DNA from: Caballeronia jiangsuensis
GTDB lineage: Bacteria > Pseudomonadota > Gammaproteobacteria > Burkholderiales > Burkholderiaceae
Length of the DNA: 64,000 nt
Direction of reading: 5' to 3'
Assembly: GCA_000648925.1 (NCBI GenBank)
Contig: JFHF01000019.1
Span: 1-64,000, forward strand
Each line of letters opens with the position of its first letter. Position 1 is the stretch's first letter. The translations under genes were made by a program, and so were the position numbers. This document shows positions 56,356 through 64,000 of the stretch, piece after piece. The notes under the pieces were generated by a model, which saw nothing but the letters and a program-made list of their open reading frames with translations, had not been told where the DNA came from and ran no database searches.

Positions 56356-56805
56356 TTACTGCAGCGGCTCCTTCAATGCTTCCGGAACAGGCAACGGCAT
56401 CACGTCGATCCCTTCCTCGAGCAAGGCATGCGCGTCTTCAGGCGTCGTGACGCCGCGAATGTTGCGCGCCGGCGCCTCGTTGTAATGAATGCGCCGCGCC
56501 TCCTCGGCAAACCGCTCGCCCACGTTTTCGGTCTTCTCGATCAACTCGCGCATGAACTTCAAGGCGCGCGCCTGAAGCGCCGCCGACTCGGGCGCAGCTT
56601 GCGCCTGCGTAGCCTGTGGCGCCGTCTCGCCTCGCGCCGACGACAGATTCAGGCGCGGCGCGGACGGCATGCGGCTCACGTCCGTTGCCGAGCAAACCGG
56701 ACACGCAACCAGCATGCGCGACAACTGCGACTCGAACTCCTCGGTCGAGGCAAACCAGCCTTCGAACCGGTGTTCGTGCGAGCACTTTAAATCGAGGACC
56801 TTCAT
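56356..56805 (-). CDS. DUF1178 family protein
   Basis: A 149-residue protein of the DUF1178 family. The N terminus MKVLDLKCSHEHRFEGWFAS with CSHEH and the pair CPVC near residue 35 forms a probable zinc-binding unit. The C-terminal half is helical (LKFMRELIEKTENVGERFAEEARRIHYNEAPARNIRGVTTPEDAHALLEEGI), the family hallmark. Function is unknown. It is read on the minus strand between the acyl-CoA dehydrogenase and Nudix genes. Confidence 0.92.
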   Translation of the reverse strand: MKVLDLKCSHEHRFEGWFASTEEFESQLSRMLVACPVCSATDVSRMPSAPRLNLSSARGETAPQATQAQAAPESAALQARALKFMRELIEKTENVGERFAEEARRIHYNEAPARNIRGVTTPEDAHALLEEGIDVMPLPVPEALKEPLQ

Positions 56806-56953
56806 GCTGATGGGGCTTCGGTGAAGTTTATCTCAAAATCGCGTTTTGTGAACGGTCGTTCTAAAAATCGGACAGATGCCGACCACCGCCGCGCGACGAA
56901 TCATTCATTCTAGCCGGTCGGCCCCTTCGACGCTTTTGATGACGCAAAAACGA

Positions 56954-56980
56954 CAAAAGCGGCTGACGAAGCCGCTTTTG
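56954..56980 (-). terminator. Terminator after Nudix gene
   Basis: A perfect 10-bp stem CAAAAGCGGC/GCCGCTTTTG with a 7-base loop lies 22 bp beyond the Nudix stop; on the minus strand TCGTTTTTGC follows. Confidence 0.82.
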
Positions 56981-57001
56981 CATAGTTGGATTGGCGAACG
57001 A

Positions 57002-57601
57002 TCAGTCCGTGATCGTCTCGCCGAGCTTCCATTCGCCCGAGCGAATTTTCTCCAGCCAGAAGACACCGATGATCGTCTTCACGTCGCTGATGCTGCCGTC
57101 CTTCACCCAGTTCATCAACTGCACTTCGTCGGCGATGAAGGTTTCGAGGAACTCGCCCTCGTCGAGCTTTGCATCGCCCGCATGCAGGCCGCGCGCAAGA
57201 TAAATGTCGATGAACTCGGTCGAATACGAAATCACCGGATGGATGCGCGTGAGGAATGTCCACTCGCGCGCCGTGTAGCCCGTCTCTTCCTGCAGCTCGC
57301 GCTTCGCGCACGTCAGTTCGTCTTCGTTGGGATCGAGCTTGCCCGCCGGAAATTCGAGCAGCACGCGACCCACCGGATAACGGAACTGGCGTTCGAGCAG
57401 CACGCGGCCGTCGTCGAAGACCGGCAGGATCATCACCGCACCGGGATGCTCGACGAACTCGCGCGTCGCGTGCTTGCCGTCGGGCAATTCCACGGTATCG
57501 CGCTTCAACGTGAGGAATTTGCCCTCGTGCAACGTGACGCTTTCGACCTTCTTTTCGATGAGGCCGTCGTCGTTGCCGGGAATGGAGGAATGATCTGCCA
57601 T
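57002..57601 (-). CDS. Nudix hydrolase (ADP-ribose pyrophosphatase type)
   Basis: A 199-residue hydrolase. The Nudix box reads GKLDPNEDELTCAKRELQEETGY (the G-x5-E-x7-REUxEExG pattern with RELQEETG) near residues 90-112. HPGAVMILPVFDDGRVLLERQFRYPVGRVLLEFPAG upstream of it is typical of NudF/ADP-ribose pyrophosphatases. It would split ADP-ribose or related nucleotide sugars. It is the last gene before the terminator, downstream of the complex I genes and the DUF2818 gene. Confidence 0.92.
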   Translation of the reverse strand: MADHSSIPGNDDGLIEKKVESVTLHEGKFLTLKRDTVELPDGKHATREFVEHPGAVMILPVFDDGRVLLERQFRYPVGRVLLEFPAGKLDPNEDELTCAKRELQEETGYTAREWTFLTRIHPVISYSTEFIDIYLARGLHAGDAKLDEGEFLETFIADEVQLMNWVKDGSISDVKTIIGVFWLEKIRSGEWKLGETITD

Positions 57602-57647
57602 CTTGAGCCCTGTGCTTTTGAAGCAAGCTGCCGACGGCGGAAAGCCG

Positions 57648-57968
57648 TCAGCGGCGTTTGACGAGATACTGATACGTGAAGCCCGGGAAGGCCAACACGA
57701 TGAAGAGACTGAAGGTGACGGCGTAAAACTGCCATCCCTGATCGAATCGGTTGCCGGCGCGCGCTTCGAGCATGAAGCCGAGCGCGCCGACCACGAAGTA
57801 AAGAACGATCAGTTCGCCGATGCGAATCCACGCGCTCTTCTTCGCCGCCTTGCGCCCCGTCGGCGCCGAAAGGCGCACCGGGACGAGGGCGAAGAGACGC
57901 TGATTCAGGAACGGCAAATTGGCGAGAACGAGCGCCAACAGGACGATGAACCAGCCTGCCGCCGACAT
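57648..57968 (-). CDS. DUF2818 family membrane protein
   Basis: A 106-residue protein with three hydrophobic segments: GWFIVLLALVLANLPFL at the start, LIVLYFVVGALGFMLEA in the middle, and FYAVTFSLFIVLAFPGF near the end. This is the DUF2818 family, found directly downstream of nuoN in Burkholderiales. The ATG overlaps the nuoN stop by one base (TAATG), so it is translated with complex I genes and may be an accessory of that complex; its function is not established. Confidence 0.92.
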   Translation of the reverse strand: MSAAGWFIVLLALVLANLPFLNQRLFALVPVRLSAPTGRKAAKKSAWIRIGELIVLYFVVGALGFMLEARAGNRFDQGWQFYAVTFSLFIVLAFPGFTYQYLVKRR

Positions 57969-59440
57969 TACAGCGGCAGCGTGTGCGAGATCGCCGTCAG
58001 GCACGCCGTCATCAGCGGACCCGGCACGAGGCCGAGCACCAGCACGGCCAGGCCGTTGAATGCGAGCAGCGAGCGGTTGAGGCCGCCGGCGACGATCGGC
58101 GATGCGTCTTGCGGCGCATCGAAGTACATCAGCTTCACGACACGCAGGTAGTAGAACGCGCCCACGAGCGAGGTCATCACGGCGAGAACGGCGAGCCACG
58201 TGAGGCCAGCGTTCATCGTCGCTTCGAGCACGGCGAGTTTCGCGTAGAAGCCGACCGTCGGCGGAATGCCGGCGAGCGAGAACATCATGATCATCATGAC
58301 GAACGCGAACACGGGGCTGCGCTGGTTCAGGCCCTTGAAGTCTTCGAGCATTTCGGCTTCGAAGTCGCGGCGCGCGAGCAGCATCACCACACCGAAGGTG
58401 CCGAGCGTCGTCACGAGATAGATGATGCTGTAGAACATCGCCGAGCTGTATGCGCCGGCCGCGCCCGTCACCTTGCCGTCGACCACGCCGGCGAGCAGGC
58501 CGAGCAGCACGAAGCCCATGTTGGAGATGGCCGAGTAAGCGAGCATCCGCTTGATGTTCTTCTGCACGATACCCGTGATGTTGCCGACGATCAGCGACAA
58601 CGCCGCGAGGATCACGAGCATCTCCTGCCAGTCCACCGCGAACGGCAGCAGGCCCATCACGAGGAAGCGCAGGCCCCACGCGAATGCCGCGACCTTCGGA
58701 CCGCCGCCGGTGAGCAGCGTCATCGCGGTCGGTGCGCCTTGATAGACGTCCGGCACCCACATGTGGAACGGCACAGCGCCCATCTTGAACGCGACGCCCG
58801 CCACGACGAAGATCACGCCGAACAGAAGGACAGCATCGTTGATGCGGCCCGAAGCGACGGCCTTCAGCACTTCGTTGAGTTCGAGCGAGCCGGTCGCGCC
58901 GTAGAGCATCGAGATGCCGTACAGCAGGAAGCCGGATGCGAGCGCGCCGAGCACGTAGTACTTCATCGCCGATTCATTGGCTTGCGGCGAGTCCTTGCGC
59001 AACGCGATCACCGCGTACAGCGACAGCGACATCAGTTCCAGGCCGAGATACAGCGTCAGGAAGTTGTTGCCTGAAATCATCACGCACTGGCCGAGCAGCG
59101 AGAACATCCCGAGCAGGAAGAAGTCGCCGCGGAACAGGTCGCGGTCTTCGAGATACTTCTTCGAGTAGATGATCGACACCGCGTAGCCGAGACACACCAC
59201 CGCCTTCATCGCGCTCGCGAACGGATCGACGATGTACATGCGCGTGAAGAAGTAATGCGGCGTCGGGTCGAGCGCCGTGACGGCGAACCACACGCCGACG
59301 ACGATCGTCGAGACGAGCGCGATCAGATACGTCGTGCCGCGGCTCTTCTCGCCGAACACCGTGTCGTTCAGCCAGGCCAGAACGACCGCGCCCATCAGGA
59401 TCGCGTCAGGCCAAAGAATACTCATAGAGGCGTTTTGCAT
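57968..59440 (-). CDS. nuoN: NADH-quinone oxidoreductase subunit N
   Basis: A 490-residue, about 14-span membrane subunit of complex I, one of the three antiporter-like proton channels. Recognisable parts are NNFLTLYLGLELMSLSLYAVIAL (conserved Glu), ASGFLLYGISMLYG, AGVAFKMGAVPFHMWVPDVYQGAPT (conserved Lys) and NIKRMLAYSAISNMGFVLLG. It lies downstream of nuoM (25 bp gap) and overlaps the DUF2818 gene. Confidence 0.96.
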   Translation of the reverse strand: MQNASMSILWPDAILMGAVVLAWLNDTVFGEKSRGTTYLIALVSTIVVGVWFAVTALDPTPHYFFTRMYIVDPFASAMKAVVCLGYAVSIIYSKKYLEDRDLFRGDFFLLGMFSLLGQCVMISGNNFLTLYLGLELMSLSLYAVIALRKDSPQANESAMKYYVLGALASGFLLYGISMLYGATGSLELNEVLKAVASGRINDAVLLFGVIFVVAGVAFKMGAVPFHMWVPDVYQGAPTAMTLLTGGGPKVAAFAWGLRFLVMGLLPFAVDWQEMLVILAALSLIVGNITGIVQKNIKRMLAYSAISNMGFVLLGLLAGVVDGKVTGAAGAYSSAMFYSIIYLVTTLGTFGVVMLLARRDFEAEMLEDFKGLNQRSPVFAFVMMIMMFSLAGIPPTVGFYAKLAVLEATMNAGLTWLAVLAVMTSLVGAFYYLRVVKLMYFDAPQDASPIVAGGLNRSLLAFNGLAVLVLGLVPGPLMTACLTAISHTLPL

Positions 59441-59465
59441 GATCTTTTAGTTCCTCCGCACGACG

Positions 59466-60965
59466 TTACTGAGCCAGCGGCAGCTTGGACTGCGCGACGT
59501 GGGAGAGAAGGTTTGCCACGGATTCGTGCATCACATCGGTAAAGGGCTTCGGATGCAGGCCCATATACAGCGTGAAGAGCGCGAGGATGGCGAGCATCAG
59601 GAACTCGCGCTTGTTGATGTCCTTGAGTTTCGCGACGTGGTCGTTCGCGACCGCGCCGAAGTACACGCGCTTGTACATCCACAGCGTGTAGGCCGCGCCG
59701 AGAATCAGCGTGAACGTGGCGAGGAAGGCGATCCAGAAGTTGTACTTCACGGCCGCCAGAATCACCATGAATTCGCCGACGAAACCCGAGGTGCCCGGCA
59801 AGCCGCAGTTGGCCATCGCGAAGAGCATCGCGAACGCGGCGAACTTCGGCATCGTGTTGACGACACCGCCGTAATCCGCGATCTGACGCGAGTGCACGCG
59901 GTCATAGAGCACGCCGATCGAAAGGAACATCGCGCCGGAGATGAAGCCGTGCGAGATCATCTGGATGATCGCGCCTTCGACGCCGAGTTGGCTCGACGGG
60001 CCGAACATGAAAAAGCCGAGCGTGACGAAGCCCATGTGCGCGATCGACGAATACGCGACGAGCTTCTTCATGTCGGCCTGCACGAGTGCGACGAGGCCGA
60101 TGTAGATCACCGCGATCAGCGACAGCGTGATCACGACAGGCGCGAGGAAGTGGCTCGCGTCCGGCGCGATGGGCAGCGAGAAGCGCAGGAAACCGTATGC
60201 GCCGAGCTTCAGCATGATCGCAGCCAGCACGACCGAGCCACCCGTCGGCGCTTCCACGTGCGCGTCCGGCAACCACGTGTGCACCGGCCACATCGGCACC
60301 TTCACGGCGAAGGCCAGGAAGAACGCTATGAAGAGCAGCACCTGCGGCGTCATGTCGAGCTTCGCGGCGTGCCACGTGGCGAGATCGAACGTGTGCGTCT
60401 GCGTGTACAGATACAGCAGCGCGACCAGCATCAGAAGCGAACCGGCCAGCGTGTACAGGAAGAACTTGAACGCCGCGTACACGCGATTCGGGCCGCCCCA
60501 CACGCCGATGATGATGTACATCGGGATCAGCGTGGCCTCGAAGAACACGTAGAACAGCAGGCCGTCCGCCGTCGAAAACACGCCGATCATGATGCCCGAG
60601 AGAATCAGGAACGCGGCCATGTACTGCGACACGCGCTCGGTGATCACTTCCCAGCCGGCGATCACGACGATCACCGTGATGAGCGCGGTCAGCACGACGA
60701 ACCACATCGAGATGCCGTCCACACCGAGGTGATACGTGATGTTGAAGCGTTCGATCCAGTTCGACTGCTCGACGAACTGCAGCGCGGCCGTCGACGTATC
60801 GAAGCCGGTGATGAGCGGAATGGTGACGATCAGCCCGAGCACCGAGCCGACCAGCGCGACCCAGCGCGCGGGCGCCGGGTTCTGATCGTTACCAACTGCG
60901 AGCACCAGCAGGCCGAAAATGATCGGCAGCCAGATCGCGACACTGAGAATCGGAAAAGAGTGCAT
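59466..60965 (-). CDS. nuoM: NADH-quinone oxidoreductase subunit M
   Basis: A 499-residue antiporter-like membrane subunit of complex I. It has YVFFEATLIPMYIIIGVWG (conserved Glu), FAVKVPMWPVHTWLPDAHVEAPTGGSV (conserved Lys/His region) and DMKKLVAYSSIAHMGFVTLG. Length and start fit the family. It contributes one proton channel. Spaced 13 bp from nuoL in the operon. Confidence 0.96.
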   Translation of the reverse strand: MHSFPILSVAIWLPIIFGLLVLAVGNDQNPAPARWVALVGSVLGLIVTIPLITGFDTSTAALQFVEQSNWIERFNITYHLGVDGISMWFVVLTALITVIVVIAGWEVITERVSQYMAAFLILSGIMIGVFSTADGLLFYVFFEATLIPMYIIIGVWGGPNRVYAAFKFFLYTLAGSLLMLVALLYLYTQTHTFDLATWHAAKLDMTPQVLLFIAFFLAFAVKVPMWPVHTWLPDAHVEAPTGGSVVLAAIMLKLGAYGFLRFSLPIAPDASHFLAPVVITLSLIAVIYIGLVALVQADMKKLVAYSSIAHMGFVTLGFFMFGPSSQLGVEGAIIQMISHGFISGAMFLSIGVLYDRVHSRQIADYGGVVNTMPKFAAFAMLFAMANCGLPGTSGFVGEFMVILAAVKYNFWIAFLATFTLILGAAYTLWMYKRVYFGAVANDHVAKLKDINKREFLMLAILALFTLYMGLHPKPFTDVMHESVANLLSHVAQSKLPLAQ

Positions 60966-60978
60966 AGGATCCCTCGCC

Positions 60979-63045
<2,067 letters not shown>

Positions 63046-63062
63046 AACAGCCTTGCCTGAAA

Positions 63063-63368
63063 TTAACCTTTGAGCTGATCGAGGTCCTCGACGTTGATCG
63101 TGTCGAGGCTACGGAACAGGGTCACGAGAATCGCGAGACCGATCGCGGCTTCAGCCGCAGCCACGGTCAGCACGAAGAACACGAAAATCTGGCCGTGCAC
63201 GTCGCCCAGATAGTGCGAGAACGCGACGAAATTGGTGTTCACCGCGAGCAGCATCAATTCGATGGCCATCAGGATGATGATGACGTTGCGCCGGTTCAGG
63301 AAGATGCCGACGATGCTGATCGCAAAAAGGATCGCACCGAGCACGAGGTAATGGGCAAGACTCAACAT
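63063..63368 (-). CDS. nuoK: NADH-quinone oxidoreductase subunit K
   Basis: A 101-residue, three-span complex I subunit. Conserved Glu residues lie in membrane segments: NVIIILMAIELMLLAVNTNFVAF and VLTVAAAEAAIGLAILV. The length is exactly that of the family. It lies 17 bp upstream of nuoL and takes part in the proton pathway near the quinone end. Confidence 0.97.
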   Translation of the reverse strand: MLSLAHYLVLGAILFAISIVGIFLNRRNVIIILMAIELMLLAVNTNFVAFSHYLGDVHGQIFVFFVLTVAAAEAAIGLAILVTLFRSLDTINVEDLDQLKG

Positions 63369-63388
63369 ATTCGATTTCTCCTTCGCGC

Positions 63389-64000
63389 TCAGCCCTTGTT
63401 ATCGACCGTGCCCGCGCCGATGTTTCCGGTCACGGCAGGTTCCGTAGCGGCGTCAGGCGCCTCTGTCTCGGACTTCATCTTCACGATGCGCACGCGGTCT
63501 TGCGCGCGCACCTTGACCTGCTGGCTGACCGTCTGCGTCTTCTTGTCCTTCTTGTCGCGGATCGTGAGCGAGATCGCCGCGATGATCGCGACCAGCAGCA
63601 CAAGGCCCGCAATTTCGAACGCGAAGATGTAGTCCGTGTAGATGACCTTGCCGATCAGTTGCGTGTTCGGCATCAGCGCCGCGCCCGAAACGCCCGCGCC
63701 GGCCGAAGCGTCGCGCAGCGGAGTCGTCGTCGCGCCGTAGCCGTGCCACAGGATCAGCGCCGTCTCGATCACGATGATCGCGCCGACGATGCTCGCGAGC
63801 GGCACGAAGCGCTTGAAATCCCGCCGCAGGACATCGATGTTGATGTCGAGCATCATCACGACGAAGAGGAACAGCACCATCACGGCGCCCACATACACGA
63901 GAACCAGCAGAATCGCGAGGAATTCGGCTTGCAGCAGCATCCAGATCGCGGCCGCGTTGAAGAACGAGAGCACGAGGAAGAGCGCGGATGACACCGGGTT
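63389..64000 (-). CDS. nuoJ: NADH-quinone oxidoreductase subunit J (cut by window edge)
   Basis: The reading frame is open to the right edge of the window, so the true start lies beyond 64000. The visible part begins NPVSSALFLVLSFFNAAAIWMLLQAEFLAILLVLVYVGAVMVLFLFVVMML, the core of NuoJ, which is normally preceded by about 30 more residues. The C-terminal tail (about 50 residues after the last membrane segment) is charged and longer than in enterics. It ends 20 bp before nuoK. Confidence 0.95.
   Translation of the reverse strand, partial: NPVSSALFLVLSFFNAAAIWMLLQAEFLAILLVLVYVGAVMVLFLFVVMMLDINIDVLRRDFKRFVPLASIVGAIIVIETALILWHGYGATTTPLRDASAGAGVSGAALMPNTQLIGKVIYTDYIFAFEIAGLVLLVAIIAAISLTIRDKKDKKTQTVSQQVKVRAQDRVRIVKMKSETEAPDAATEPAVTGNIGAGTVDNKG

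Overview
The window is a piece of a Burkholderiales chromosome (Paraburkholderia/Caballeronia/Burkholderia type) interrupted by a complete-looking podovirus-type prophage. The host assignment rests on a DUF2863 gene, a DUF2818 gene directly after nuoN, the nuoJKLMN order, GC-rich codon use and a run of acyl-CoA catabolism genes. Host DNA lies at about 1-2220 and 41652-64000. The prophage is visibly less GC-rich and fills 2221-41651.

The prophage sits inside one gene, a LuxR/GerE-type response regulator. Its front half (1723-2223) ends at a stop codon directly after a 20-bp core (2201-2220). The same core reappears at 41652-41671 and leads into the rest of the HTH domain (to 41983). Between the cores are 39,451 bp, with a tyrosine integrase (40496-41479) next to attR. 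Just outside the integrase start is an inverted, slightly diverged copy of the host target gene's next 60 bp.

Phage layout. The minus-strand block 3876-22283 is the virion module, transcribed right to left: terS, terL, scaffold, SU10-type major capsid, portal, two small proteins, adaptor, nozzle, a small protein, two large internal/ejection-type proteins (one with a glucosaminidase domain), a tail-associated protein, a tail-collar protein and a Gly/Ala-rich protein. Minus-strand genes at 22402-27299 are small accessory genes, including a KlcA/ArdB antirestriction protein and several HNH/NUMOD genes. An approximately 690-bp gene-free, hairpin-rich region (27300-27990) separates these from plus-strand genes: a helicase-like ATPase, tiny overlapping genes, a GNAT-like protein, and a tail-fibre block (32874-38512) with two S74 self-cleaving chaperone domains. 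Small genes of unknown function fill 38653-40446.

Regulation. A recurring promoter-like element built around TAAATA (GCTAAATAC, CTACAACATAAATA, ATAAATAG) precedes many phage transcription units on both strands. Several copies lie just downstream of a hairpin. It resembles T4-type late promoters, but no matching sigma factor was recognised. I did not recognise a CI-like repressor, a DNA polymerase or a dedicated endolysin.

Host flank. Left: DUF2863 gene and the split regulator. Right: a CbiM-like permease, a BspC-type exported protein, an M14 carboxypeptidase, yaaA, a PIN-domain protein and a PLP aminotransferase. Next come 3-hydroxyacyl-CoA dehydrogenase, enoyl-CoA hydratase, a histidine phosphatase, an APH-type phosphotransferase and an acyl-CoA dehydrogenase. 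A 612-bp nested palindromic intergenic repeat follows, then a MaoC/two-subunit acyl-CoA dehydrogenase operon, DUF1178, a Nudix hydrolase, DUF2818 and nuoNMLKJ. nuoJ runs off the right edge.
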